Both the position numbers and the translations under genes were made by a program. Shown here piece after piece: positions 1 through 15,316 of a DNA stretch of 64,000 bases. The DNA comes from Pseudisothecium myosuroides. Its lineage: Eukaryota > Streptophyta > Bryopsida > Hypnales > Lembophyllaceae. The stretch covers positions 1,550,001 through 1,614,000 of the forward strand of contig OX637287.1 in NCBI GenBank assembly GCA_951799445.1, given 5' to 3'. The notes under the pieces are model-generated. The model was given only the letters and a program-made list of their open reading frames with translations. It had not been told where the DNA came from and did no database searches. Each line of letters begins with the position of its first letter. The stretch's first letter is position 1.

Positions 1-480
1 TTTGACTTTGATTTGGGTTTTGACTTTGAGTACCACATTTTAACTAGTGTAAATTAAAAACAAGGAATTCAAGCAATAAGGCCACTTTCTAACAGGGAAT
101 TCAAAATAATACATAATCTATGTTTGCTTGGTTTATTCATGTGATTATTTTCAAACCCGTATAGTGACAAGTCCAAAATTATTTTATTGCAAGAAGAAAA
201 ATGAAAAGTTTCAACAAAAGTAAAAAAATTCACTTTTCCATTTGAAAATTGAAAATAGGAAAAATAGGAGTAGAAAGGAAAAGTTAAAAAAAAAAAATCT
301 CTTTTCTATTTTTGAAGTAGAATAAATAGGAAGAAGAAGGAAAAAAGGAAAAATAAATAAACAATTTTTTTTTTTTTTTTTCAAATAGGAAAGAAAGGAA
401 GAGAAAAAAAAAACATGCATGTTTTTATAATTTTTTTTAATTGAGCATTGAAAAAATCTAAGAACACATAATTGGAGATT
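1..480. other. AT-rich intergenic DNA
   Basis: No gene is visible. The stretch is very AT-rich, with long A/G-rich runs between about 190 and 420 and a 20-base T run near 365-381. The open frame that crosses it on the minus strand is low-complexity (Phe/Lys/Ser-rich) and is a by-product of the homopolymers. Confidence 0.7.
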
Positions 481-1815
481 GGGCCCTAGAATCCGGCCCA
501 AGGGCTTTACATTATCGCAGGACATTAAATCGTCCTATCCTTTGTGGGCCCCAAGGTGAACTGTACATGTCAGGCCAATGGGACCCGGTCGAGATCGCGG
601 GTCCCAGGGCACAGCTGCAGGACCATGCCCCCCGACGGAACTGCAGGACCGTAATACAATTTTATTGTTCTTCGGGTCCTGCACAGAACAGACATGACGA
701 CAATTTTAGGATTTTAGGCGGCGGTTTTTAGGGTTTAGGGCGGCGGATTAGGGGATAGGATGGCAAGTTAGTATTTAGGGTGGGTTTTTTTTTACGTTCT
801 GCATAATTGAGTCCTACTACATATCCCACATGGATTGTTGTATCTCCTACCACTCCTCATGTATATAAAGAACTTGTCTTTTCAATTCTAAATGCAACTC
901 ATAAATGGTTTTTGAAGAAAAGTAAAAAGACTGTCAAAATAACTATTTAATGTCTTGTGAAAAGACTTTCAAAATGACTATTTAATGTCCTGTAAAGCAA
1001 TCTAACAACATCAACAAAACTTTTTTAACTTGTACAAAAACAAGATTTGTATGTGGCACAATTGAGACAACATTTTTCAAAGTTCTTGTAGAATGTATAA
1101 GCAGCAGGACTCCACCAAATAAATTTTTTGATAACTCTAAAATAGTTGAAGTGTTTTTTCTGTGCAAGACGTGTAAAACATTGAAATTGCCGTGAAGAAT
1201 AAGGTTAGGAGACAAACGTGGGTGAAAAATGTTGTTTCAATTGTGCCACATACAAATCTTGTTTTTGTACAAGTTAAAAAAGTTTTGTTGATGTTGTCTT
1301 GCTTTACAAGACATTATATAGTCATTTTGAAAGTCTTTTTACCTTTCTTCAAAAACAATTTATGAGTTGCATTTAGAATTGAAAAGACAAATTCTTTATA
1401 TACATGAGGAGTGGTAGAAGATACAACAATCCATGTGGGATATGTAGTAGGACTCAATTATGCAGGACGTAAAAAAAAACCCACCCTAAACACTAACTTG
1501 CCATCCTATCCCCTAATCCGCCGCCCTAAACCCTAAAAACCGCCGCCCTAAACTCTAAAAACCGCCGCCTAAAACCCTAAAATCACTGTCAAGTTTGTTC
1601 TGTGTAGGACCCGAAGAACAATAAAATTGTATTGCAGTCCTGCAGTTCCGTCGGGGGGCATGGTCCTGCAGCTGTGCCCTGAGACCCGTGATCTCGACCG
1701 GGTCCCATTGGCCTGACATGTACGGTTCACCTTAGGGCCCACAAAAGATGGGACGATTTAACGTCCTGCTACATTATCTGGGGTCAGATGGAAGAATTGG
1801 GGCCGGATTGAGGGT
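481..1815. repeat. Long foldback (inverted repeat) element
   Basis: Two arms of about 600 bp, roughly 481-1080 and 1225-1815, are near reverse complements around a loop of about 145 bp. Landmarks match in reverse order: the GGACCC block near 585 with the GGGTCC block near 1700, the CCCCCCGACGG block near 628 with its complement near 1650, and the CATATCCCACATGGATTG block near 823 with its complement near 1427. Both arms carry TTTAGGG/CCCTAAA-like motifs (720-780 and 1520-1582). The left arm has a short tandem duplication (about 920-995) that the right arm lacks. The outermost 60 bp of each arm match less well. No coding capacity is seen. It is probably a foldback transposon or an inverted duplication; a clear target-site duplication was not found. 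Confidence 0.85.
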
Positions 1816-2159
1816 CGGATTGAAGGCAAATCCGACCCAGGCCCAATATAAAGCCGGCCTAAGGCTCTGTATTCATATCTGGGAGGGAGGGGAGAGGGGA
1901 CCACTGAACTGGCTGTTAACTGGCACTTCATTTTATTTTTGTTGGCAACCAATACCTCCTCGGCAATGTCTGCTCCGATTGACTGCGTGACGGAGGTGTC
2001 TGTTGCTCGACCAAACCTGACCAAATGCTAATGGTCACAAGGAGATTTTTCTGGTTTCCTACATTATCAATGTAGTAAAATCAAGGAAAACACCACTTTC
2101 AAAAGTGTGAGCATGTGGAGATTTGGAATCGCTATGTAGAATTTCAGTCATTTTAGTAC

Positions 2160-2470
2160 ATTACATAGTAAACAACCCAATTTACTACTTTCTAGCATAC
2201 ATTCTTATTATACACGATTGTAGTAAAATACATGACATAGGAAACAACCCAGTTTTACTACTTTCTTGCTCACATGACTATTATGCATGATCATAGTGAA
2301 ATATAGAATATGGCAAACACCTCATTTTTACTACTTTCGATCACATACAACATAATTCTCCATGATAGGGAAATACATGACATGGTAGAGAAGTAAACAA
2401 TACATTTTGATCACTTCCTCACATATGCATTATAAGTATACATGGTAGAGAAGTTTTTTTTTTATTATTA
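2160..2470. repeat. Degenerate tandem repeat, period about 70-78 bp
   Basis: Units contain a recurring pattern of ACATAG, AAACAACCCA and TTTACTACTTTC followed by ACAT and a TATGCATGAT-like stretch. Four degenerate copies can be followed. No gene is seen between 1816 and 2695. Confidence 0.6.
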
Positions 2471-2695
2471 GCAACACATAATTATGGAAATCATTATAAT
2501 TTAGAATGTTATGAGAAGGTGCTGTTTGCAAGATGTTTGGATAGTTAGATAGTCATTACCCTTTTGAAATGAAAGTGATTGGAAAACCATATATTACAAA
2601 TGAAAAATTGACTTTAATTGAAAAAATGGATGTGTAATTTTTCATTGGATTTAATATTTGTAAAATAAGTATTTGCAAGGATGTAGTGGTTATTT

Positions 2696-2845
2696 CACTA
2701 GTAGAAAATTCAATTTTTCTGTCGTTTTGGTCGCGTTGATCCGGTCAAAATATGACAGAATTCTGTTGATTTCAACAGAATTCTGTCATATTTTGACCGG
2801 ATCAACGCGACCAAAACGACAGAAAAACTGAATTTTCTACTAGTG
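2696..2845. mobile_element. Palindromic CACTA-type MITE
   Basis: This is a 150-bp almost perfect palindrome. It begins CACTAGTAGAAAATTCA and ends with the complement, TTTTCTACTAGTG. The centre is a short TTT-containing turn near 2770. CACTA...TAGTG ends are characteristic of CACTA (En/Spm) elements, which make 3-bp target duplications; TTT lies on both sides, which fits but is low-complexity. It has no coding capacity and would transcribe into a hairpin of about 70 bp. Confidence 0.85.
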
Positions 2846-4213
2846 TTTTTTAAAGATTGAAGCATCTCAGGTGTAACTTTTGAAGCTCTAACCCTTCAAT
2901 TAAGATGAAACAATGTGTCTTTTCAAAAAAAATTTATCGCAATTTCTCGAGAGGGTGCAACAAATCTCAATATTTTGTGAATTAAGATTCTCTAGAAATA
3001 CAAGTTGATATACTTTTTTCCTTGTTGATTTGGATATTGCAACTCTAAATCAACAAAAAAATCAACACTTTTGTGTTAATTTTGACTTTCATGAATCTCA
3101 AGTAATTTTTTTGATTTGAAAAATGTTTAAATCACCATGGTTAGTATTCTATAAATAATATGATTTAAAAAGAAAAAATTAAATCATTCACAATTTGGCA
3201 TTAATCAAGTCAGCAGACTTTAGAGGACATTTAGTAATAGAAAAACAACTTTTTTTTAAAAACTTTGAACTATGGAAAGTTGTTAAATCAAGGTGTCTTT
3301 CATCTCAAAAAATCCGTTTTCAATTTCAGGTCTTTAATGAAAAGTTATGAATAAATTTCAAAGTGGGTTGGAATTGAACTTTTTTTTAAACCAAAACTTT
3401 CACAATTCGATATTTTTCAAAGTCAGCAGACTTTAGAGGCCATTTAGTAATAGAAAAACAACTTTTAAAAAAAATCTTTGAACTAAAAAAAGTTGCTAAA
3501 TAAAATTATCATTCATCTCCAAAAATCTATTTGCAATTTTAAGTCTCTAGTCAAAAGTTATGAATAAATTTCAGAGCGGGGTTGAATTGAACTTTTTTTT
3601 TGACATCATGAAAGACCCTCTCTGAAATTTATTCATAACTTTTGATTGGAGACTTAAAATTGTAAACGGGTTTTTGGAGATGAAAGATACTTTGATTTAG
3701 AAACTTTTCTTAGTTCCAAGATTTAAAAAAAAAGTTGTTCTTCTATTACTAAATGGTCTTTGAAGTCTGTTGACTTTGAAAAATACTGAAAAAACCCCAC
3801 ATAAACTAGATAAATAAATAAGTATTCCACACATGCACATGTAGGTGAATGTGTGGTGCAATGGTTTGAACCTTGCACCCTAAGTAAGAGGTGCAAGGTT
3901 CAAACCTTGCTAGCGCCCCATTTGCCATGTGCACGCCTAGGTGGCCTGCCCGTGTAGAAGGGTTGCCTAGGTGGCTTGCCATGTGGTGGATACCTGATGT
4001 AGCATGTTGCTTTGGCAATGTGCCACATGGCATGTATTATTGCTACCACGTGGCATTATTTTAGAAAAAATTAAAAAAAAGTTGATCCAATTAACAAAAA
4101 AATCAACACTTTTGTGTTAAAAAGTACCCAAATCAACACATCCAAATCAACAAAAAAAAATCAGCACTTTTGTGTTGATTTTGTTACTTTGGTCATTGTT
4201 TTTTTCTACTAGT
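2846..4213. repeat. Repeat-rich intergenic DNA with three copies of a roughly 180-bp unit
   Basis: No gene is visible. A unit beginning GTCAGCAGACTTTAGAGG occurs in direct orientation at about 3211-3400 and 3423-3600 and inverted at about 3610-3785, so the second and third copies form a hairpin. Separately, the motif AATCAACACTTTTGTGTT recurs near 3060, 4102 and 4159. A CTACTAGTG end sits at 4206-4214, like the end of the CACTA-type MITE at 2696-2845, so the interval may be the inside of a larger decayed non-autonomous element. Confidence 0.6.
3845..3925 (+). mobile_element. tRNA-like SINE head (tentative)
   Basis: The stretch has GTGGTGCAATGG followed about 40 bp later by GGTTCAAACC, which resemble the A and B boxes of a pol III promoter. 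Between them lies a self-complementary stem (TTTGAACCTTGCACC against GGTGCAAGGTTCAAA). It does not fold into a convincing full tRNA, so a tRNA-derived SINE remnant is more likely. Confidence 0.4.
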
Positions 4214-4460
4214 GTTGCTACATTCTCAATTCACTACATTTCCCATTTACTGCATTCTTTGTTTACTACATTCTCAATTCACTACATTTTTCATTTCCTA
4301 TGCTCCCAATTTACTACATTTTCCATTCACTACATTTGTCATTTTACTACTTTCGAAATGTAGAGATGGTAGTGCATTCACTACATTCTGTCTTTTACTA
4401 CTTTAGTCTTAAGTACATAGGAAAATAGGTAGTAAAATGCCCTGTTTTCTTAGGTAGTAA
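4214..4460. repeat. TTYACTACATT short tandem array
   Basis: A run of degenerate units of 11-22 bp built on TTCACTACATTT. Open frames here are simple-sequence artefacts. Confidence 0.65.
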
Positions 4461-5067
4461 AATGAAATAATCTCCCTGTGGGTTTGATGATGTCGCACGG
4501 TGTACGTGACGGAGTAAAATAAACTTTATTATTGCTCATTCTGGTGTTGATTACGTCGTCAAAACTATTTCATTTGCTGCACGATCTGTCCTCAAGTGTT
4601 CAACAAATCACCCCCTGCCTTCAGCTGAACTTTTCTATCGAATTTTCTAAGTTTTTTGGTGGTACAACCATTATTCGGGCTGAATGAGGACGGGCTCTAG
4701 TAAAAGAACCAGAGTCTGACCAGCAGCAGCAAGGAGCTGCTAGGAACTTCATAAGTGGGACTGATCGACAAACTCACGCTATATCGACAGTACAACAAGC
4801 GAAAGAGATCGACAACTCGATCCGTGAGATCATTATTGTACAACAAATGGCAAGTCTCAATATTGATAAGTTCAAGAACTGAACTGCAGCATCATTGCGG
4901 CCTCTCTAATACTTCCCCAGTATTATGTACATCTTGCTTCAAGTATAGAGAAAATCTCAGACCTGCGTCAATCAGTGATGAATGCATACGAACAGTTCCA
5001 GATGACCATAAAAGATGGTGCTACAGGCAAAAACCAAGAGAATTATCTCCAGCAACCCTAGCTTGCC
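4461..5067. other. 3' flank of the aldo-keto reductase gene
   Basis: This lies downstream of the minus-strand stop codon at 5068-5070. It probably contains the 3' UTR. No separate gene is supported. Confidence 0.5.
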
Positions 5068-9364
<4,297 letters not shown>

Positions 9365-9590
9365 TATAGGGCAATGCCCGAGGAGGAGGGGATTGTGTGA
9401 AAAAATGGGCCGACGAGGAGGGCGGAGCCCGACGAGGAGGTGCATTTTTTCACACAATCCCTGACGACGAGGAGCCATTGTCCGACGTAAATCACGACCA
9501 GATGGATGAAAATTGGGGATGAAAAATCCGTAATGCCCAATTACGCAGGAAAACCCACGCAATCAGGCATTACGCCCCAGAAGCCTCCCG
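9365..9590. repeat. GC-richer inverted-repeat island
   Basis: GGGATTGTGTGAAAAAAT near 9399 is repeated in reverse complement as ATTTTTTCACACAATCCC near 9445, separated by GACGAGGAGG-type direct repeats. A second small inverted repeat (GTAATGCC...GGCATTAC) lies at 9530-9573. The minus-strand open frame across it has no recognisable domain. It is probably a small decayed transposon. Confidence 0.5.
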
Positions 9591-10548
9591 CAAATTGAAC
9601 AGCGCAAATCCCGGAAGTGGTTTACGTTGAAAAAAAGGCATTGGGACATTAGGAAGTAAACTAAATTCACTACCAAGGATCTAGGGAGAAATTATCAGAG
9701 GGAAAATAGTATAGGTTGGTTAACAATGTTATGTTTGGAGAAGTTCTTCACTAGATGTATATCTAGTTAGTTAATATCTACCGTCATTGAAGAACACAAA
9801 AAAAAGCTTTGGCCCTTTATAACTTTTGCATGCAGTAATGAAATGAAACAATTTTTTTATGTTCTTTCAGTTGCCAATGAGAAGATATAAAAATCTAACA
9901 AGTAATTACAATTTGACCCAAAAAAATGGCACTTTTTGGAATCCCTACATTACCTTGTTTTGAGTTTAATAATGGGACTCAGATTTACACTTTTCCATCT
10001 AAATATAAGAACCTTCATGGCAATTTACATGCATCTATGGTTTAAATTCATTGAATACGATATTTACATGGTTCCCAAAGTACAATTATACTAAAGGAAC
10101 CTTGAATCCTTTTTCAATTGCTGAGTCTTAATAATAGAAACCATTGAGAAATGCATATTGGGAAGCTTTTAGATGAAGTTATCTTATCGATGATTTAATC
10201 CCTAATGATCTAAGGGGGGGCACTTTCCAAATGGGCCAAAATTATCAAAAACTTGAGCAATTTGTTTACTCATTTTTTCTCGAGATTGGATAGGATGTAA
10301 CTATAAATCTTGAAGTTAACATTGAGTGTAGGTAAACCAAAAAAAACTCAGATTATTTGATCGCAAAATTTTATATATATTGAAAAATAGGACAGGAAAT
10401 TTTGAAAGAGCATATCTTAGTGAGAATATTTTGAAATGATGACCTTTTGTGCTCAGTGAAAGGCAAGAGAGTTAAAAATGCTCATCTACAAATTTCACTA
10501 CATTCCGAGCACTTTTCAATTAATGGTGAGCTTACAATGCATAGTAAG
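9591..10548. other. AT-rich intergenic DNA
   Basis: No gene, RNA gene or clear repeat is seen. Confidence 0.5.
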
Positions 10549-10685
10549 GTAAGCGCACCCATTCCCACCCAGCACCCGATTCCATCCTCATGTACCAATG
10601 GTGTGCATTCTAGAAAGAAAATGTGCACCACTAGTACATGAGGGAGGAATTCTTAAAGGGACAGGAATGAGTGTGCCTACCTTAG
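10549..10685. repeat. Imperfect foldback of about 135 bp
   Basis: The left side (CCTCATGTACCAATGGTG...) pairs with the right side (...CACCACTAGTACATGAGG) around a TCTAGAAAGA centre near 10612. The pairing extends outwards to GGTAAGCGCACCCATTCC and GGAATGAGTGTGCC. It looks like a small MITE or hairpin. Confidence 0.65.
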
Positions 10686-11204
10686 TCACTGAAATGAGAG
10701 TAGTGTTTGTAAGAAAAAAAGAATGAGACACTTGTCTTTCCCTTGAGCTGCTTGGATCTGCCCTTTTCGAAGTGGATTTCATCTTTTTGAGGTGGGCAAC
10801 AATTGCATTGGTTGATTGACTTTTCAATCCGTGCCCAAATGAACCCCTCCAAAATGAGCAGTGAACTATACTATACCACTCAACTTTAAAAAAAATTCAC
10901 AAGGTGCACTTTAACTTAGAATTTGATCCACCTACCACCATTGAATTTATAACACAGTCTATTTTCAAGAAATAATTTGTATTGTAAAAAACTCAAAATT
11001 TGAGAATAAGAAACCCTCAAAAGAGGGACAGCAACCACAAAATGGTTGCTTGGATCATTAGGGGGCAATGAGGTGAGGTTGAAACTAACAATTTAAGAGA
11101 ATTTAAATGACAACCATATAAAGGTTCCATCAGCCCACCACCCTACTAGAGCAATAACAAAATTCAGTGCAACATTGATACTTGAAGCAGCTCATGATAT
11201 ATAG

Positions 11205-11475
11205 ATAAGGTAGGAGGTCCAGAAATGGAGCATCTAAGCGCCGAACCTGAATTTTGGGGAGGTAAAACATCTTGAAATATTTTTCAGTAAATTTTCCTTG
11301 AAAGACAAGTGGAATTGAAATCTAACCCAAGTCGTTTCATATTTTTTGGACCTTTGTGGAATTAGTTACAAATTTTTGAAGTTGAAAAAAAGTGATCATT
11401 TGTGGTCATCAAAATGGACCACCTCTTGAAATGTGCATAGGTGGTACATTGAAGAAAGCAAAATGTACTTTTGAG
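11205..11475. repeat. Dispersed repeat, copy 1 (second copy at about 13322-13590)
   Basis: Both copies run GGGAGGT or TAGGAGGTCCA, then a region with AAAGACAA, ATCTAACCCAA, TTTGTGGAATTAGTT and TTTTTGAAGTTGAAA, then GTGGTCATC/GCGTCCATC and TGTGCAT. They are diverged direct copies about 2.1 kb apart, flanking the TTAA element at 12093-13005. No coding capacity. Confidence 0.6.
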
Positions 11476-12092
11476 TCATGTTCCATTTTAATGCCCGCTC
11501 TGTTTTACAGCCTCCTATCTTAGACAGACAATTCTTATACTTGTGACAAGTACCACATCAAGCATAATGTAGAAGAGCCAAACCTATATATAGGAATAAC
11601 GCAAGAGACAGGGGAAACGTGTGCATGATGAATTACAGAGATGCTTGTCACGTTCTAGGTTTTCATCGTGAACTCTAGATGACATAATTGAGAATTGCTT
11701 GTCATTTGTTGAAACTTTAATTTTTCAAAGGTAGTTTGGATTTTTAACCCCTAAATGCTCAAGGCACCATATTTTGGTGTTGACTAAACTTTAAAGTTAT
11801 ACAAAATCAAACCGAAGTAATATTTTTGATATCTTCTTTTTTAAATTGAATACCCTTTTGAAAGTCTATTTTAAGCATCAAAAATTTGACTTTAAAAAAA
11901 GGATTTAGGATTTTTCTACCAAAGATTGTGTGCAAAAGCTTCCATTGCAAGTCTTGATTTTTAAGAATTAGAAGATGAGCCTTGAATACACTGAAAATTG
12001 GAGAAAAAACACAATTGGAATTCATTTAAGAAAATTGTAGAACAGATTTAGAGAAGCTATAAATTGATTATAATTGTGCAAAATTATATGCT
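11476..12092. other. AT-rich intergenic DNA with a lone TTAACCCC end
   Basis: No gene is seen. TTAACCCCTAAATGCTCAAGG at 11744-11764 looks like one end of the TTAA-bounded elements described below. Matching right-hand ends occur at 15313-15316 and 15464-15467, so nested insertions are possible. Confidence 0.45.
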
Positions 12093-13005
12093 TTAACCCC
12101 TAAAAAACCAAGGTCCTTTTTTCTGCCAAAAAACACTCAAAATTGCCATTTCTATAGCAAAGAGTAAAAAAAATGAAAATTGATTTTTTTGCACATCTAA
12201 TTGTAGGATCTTACATCTTACTAGTATGAAAATGCGTGGAAAATTGTTTAGAATTTTTGACCACATATATTGCAAGATATCTGCGTTTAAACTAAAAAAA
12301 ACAAGTTTTTCAACACATTGCGGGACTAGATTACTTGACTTTAAACCTTCTTAACTTTAATTTTTAGCACTACAAAGTTTTGAGCTTTAAATCTCTATGG
12401 TGAAAAATTGAGTTGAGAGTCTAGGGAAAAAGGAAATTTAATTTTTATTCCTCAAAAAATTGTTAAGTAGAAGTAGGTACAAGATAGAAGGAAAATCTAA
12501 AATATTAATATCTTTTAGATGGAATTAAAATGCACTAATACCAATAGTGAGATTGTTCTAGCAAGAAAATCAAACCATGTGGAATTCTTTTTTTGAAAAA
12601 TTGTAAAAATTGCATTCAAAAATGAATCCTACAAGTTATTTTTTCAAAAAGATGCTCTAATTGCCCAAAAAACAAGATTGTCCATAACTTTCTCATAACA
12701 AATCCAAATGGATTGAATCAAAGATTTCCATGTAGACAAAAATATTGTATACTAGAAAAAAAATTCAAAAAAAAATTCAAATATTTCAAAAAAAAAATTG
12801 TTGCCCCCTCTCTCCCATTTTGAGCTTATTTGGGCATAACTTTTGTTCCAGGGCACAGATTGAAAAAAACTATATTCTTACTAAGCTAATCAATTTTTCT
12901 ATCTTTACAAAAAAATTCTAAAAATCAAGACAAAAATTTAGCCCGTAGGTGCCTACCTGAAATTCCATTTGTTCCCCAAAGGGACAATGGTCCTAAAGAG
13001 GTTAA
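12093..13005. mobile_element. TTAA-bounded inverted-terminal-repeat element, copy A
   Basis: Begins TTAACCCCTAAAAAACC and ends in the inverse, GGTCCTAAAGAGGTTAA (913 bp). Internal sequence is AT-rich with no open frame. It closely matches copy B (14375-15316) for several hundred bp, for example ATTGCAAGATATCTGC and ACATTGCGGGAC. TTAA at both edges followed by CCC is the layout of piggyBac-type ends, but no transposase is present. Confidence 0.7.
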
Positions 13006-13321
13006 CCTCAATTTTTTTCATAACATCAACTTTTAATTTGACATGTAAAAAAAAATTGAAAGACTTCAAATCACTTTGACAATTTTAACACACTCTTGAT
13101 CAATCATTGTAATCTTTCAATCTATAAGAGATATTGTTGTGTTTTCTTTTCCTATGTGATCTAATACATGTCTAATTTGAATTTGTATGGTTTCAATTTT
13201 TTATAAATTGATAAAAACTTATCAAAACTTGGGCTCTTTCTTTAGTTTTGAACAAACTCTAAGAAGCTCAGAAAAGGCCTTATGCAATTAGGAGTTGAAT
13301 CCATACTCTTGCTAGTGCAGC

Positions 13322-13590
13322 CAAGGCGGGAGGTCCATAAAAAAGTCCAATTAAGAGCTGAAAATTAATTTGGAAAGGTTTAACTTCTTGATTATTTTTT
13401 TAGTAAATTTCCTCTGAAAGACAAATGAATTAAATTGGCATCTAACCCAATCATTTCAAATTTTATGGAACTTTATAGAATTAGTTTTGAATTTTTGAAG
13501 TTAAAATGAAGTGTTCACTAAAAGCGTCCATCTCTATAAATGTGCATTGTTTGTATATTGCTTGTGCAACAAGAAAGCAAAGTGTACCTC
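13322..13590. repeat. Dispersed repeat, copy 2 (first copy at about 11205-11475)
   Basis: A diverged direct copy of the 11205-11475 repeat, sharing AAAGACAAATG, CATCTAACCCAA, AGAATTAGTTTTGAA and a TGTGCAT tail. Confidence 0.6.
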
Positions 13591-13620
13591 TGCATTAGAG
13601 GTGATGCTCTTAAAGCCTAA

Positions 13621-14016
13621 GAGCATCCCCACAGCTAGACTCAGTAAAGCACTCAATTTGATTTGCATTTGCTTGAGCTCGGCCCATGTGTCTGGCGTGT
13701 GCCCCACGGCTACACGGCCACACGGCTTGGCACAAGTCTCATAGTTCTAAAATTGCATCACCATAGCGCCACCTTGCATCTCTCAATCAACGCAGGGAAG
13801 ACAAAAGCTTCCAACATTCCAAAAGTACCTCAAAAATTGCAAAAGGAACCCAAATTGAGCCACGGGCAAGCTTCACCATTTGGCTGAGTCTTCATCAAAT
13901 TTGAGCGTGCCCGGCCATTTTTGAGCCACTTTTTGAGTCGCCGTGGGGCAATTAAAATGGCCGGCCCTGCCACCTCCCGGGTTTGCGTCAAATTATGAGC
14001 TGCTGTGGGGATGCTC
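13621..14016. mobile_element. MITE with GAGCATCCCCACAGC ends and a TAA target duplication
   Basis: 396 bp, starting GAGCATCCCCACAGCT and ending AGCTGCTGTGGGGATGCTC, flanked on both sides by TAA (13618-13620 and 14017-14019). A 3-bp TAA duplication fits PIF/Harbinger (Tourist-like) elements. The interior is GC-richer than its surroundings and non-coding; plus-strand open frames over it are by-products. Confidence 0.75.
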
Positions 14017-14374
14017 TAAGTGCTTTATGGACCTTCTACCTTAGTGTCAAAATTAAATAGCAGTGCAGTGAATTCGTTTGATTCTTGACCAAAGTAAACT
14101 TGGGATAATTATCCTTCAGGTCCAAGAATGGGGTCATATTCCAACCTCCTTGAGCGGTACAACGATGAGATGGGTTTTTAAAACAGGTAGGTATGGAGTC
14201 TTTGAAAATTCAAAGAATGATTCAAAGCTTCCACGTATACATATATATCTAGAAAAGCAAATTCAAATTTTTGTTTCTTAAAAAAATGATTTTTTAAGAA
14301 GTTTTCTTAGTTGCTTGGGTTGCCCGCCGATCAATGAAAATTACATATCATGCAATAACTTTTTAACCATGTAG

Positions 14375-15316
14375 TTAACCCCTAAAGGCCCAAGGTTTTT
14401 TTTCTGCCAAAAAACACTGAAAACTGCCATTTCTATAGCAAAAAGTTAAAAAAAGTTAAAATTGTTTTTTTTCCACATCTAACCGTAGGATATTACACCT
14501 AATTGGTATGAGAATGTGTGGAAAAAATTTCAGAATTTTTGACCGCACAGATTGCAAGATATCTGCATTTAAAGTGGAAAAAACTAGTTTTTCAGCACAT
14601 TGCGGGACCAGATTTTTTGTCTTTAAACATTTTTAACTTAAAATTGTTGCACTACAGCGTTTTGAGCTTTAAATCTTTTTGGTGGAGAATTGAGTTGAGA
14701 GTCTAGGAAAAAAAAAAAAACTCAAAAAAACTTAATTTTCATCCTTAAAAAAATTGTTAAGTAGAAGTAGGTATGAGATAGTAGGAAAATCTAAAATATT
14801 AATATCTCTTAGATGGAATTAAAATGCACTAATCCCAATGGTGAGATTGTTCTAGCAAGTAAAATAAACCATGCCAAAAAAAAAAATTTGAAAAATTTGA
14901 AAAATTGCATTCAGAAATGAGTCCTACAAGTTATTTTTTTCAAGAAGATGCTCAAACTGCCCGAAAAACAAGAATGTCCATAACTTTCTCATAACATATC
15001 CAAATGAAATGAATCAAAGCTTTCTAGATAGGCAAAAATATAATCTATCAGAAAAAAAATATTTAAAAAAAAAATTCAAATTTTTGTCCATTTTTTTTCT
15101 GCTGCCCGAGCTGCCCGCCGTCCCTTGTTTTGAGCTTATTTGGTCATAACTTTTTTTCCCGGGCACCGATTGAGAAAAAAATTATATTCCCACAAAGATT
15201 ATCAGTTTTTCTATCTCCAAAAAAATTTCAAAAAATCAGAACACAATTTCAGCCCGTAGGTACCTGCCCGAAAACCCATTTGTCCCCCGAAGGGACAACG
15301 GGCTTTTAGGGGTTAA
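14375..15316. mobile_element. TTAA-bounded inverted-terminal-repeat element, copy B
   Basis: Begins TTAACCCCTAAAGGCCCA and ends GGGCTTTTAGGGGTTAA (942 bp). It is clearly a sister of copy A. The interior contains TGAGCTTATTTGGTCATAAC and a CCCGTAGGTACCTGCCCG block near its right end, also seen in copy A. Non-coding. Confidence 0.75.

Noticed and set aside
211..525. Phe/Lys-rich minus-strand frame
   Set aside because: Low-complexity translation of A/T homopolymers.
720..780. Interstitial telomere array
   Set aside because: Only a few imperfect TTTAGGG-like motifs, separated by other sequence and mirrored in the other arm; not a telomere-type array.
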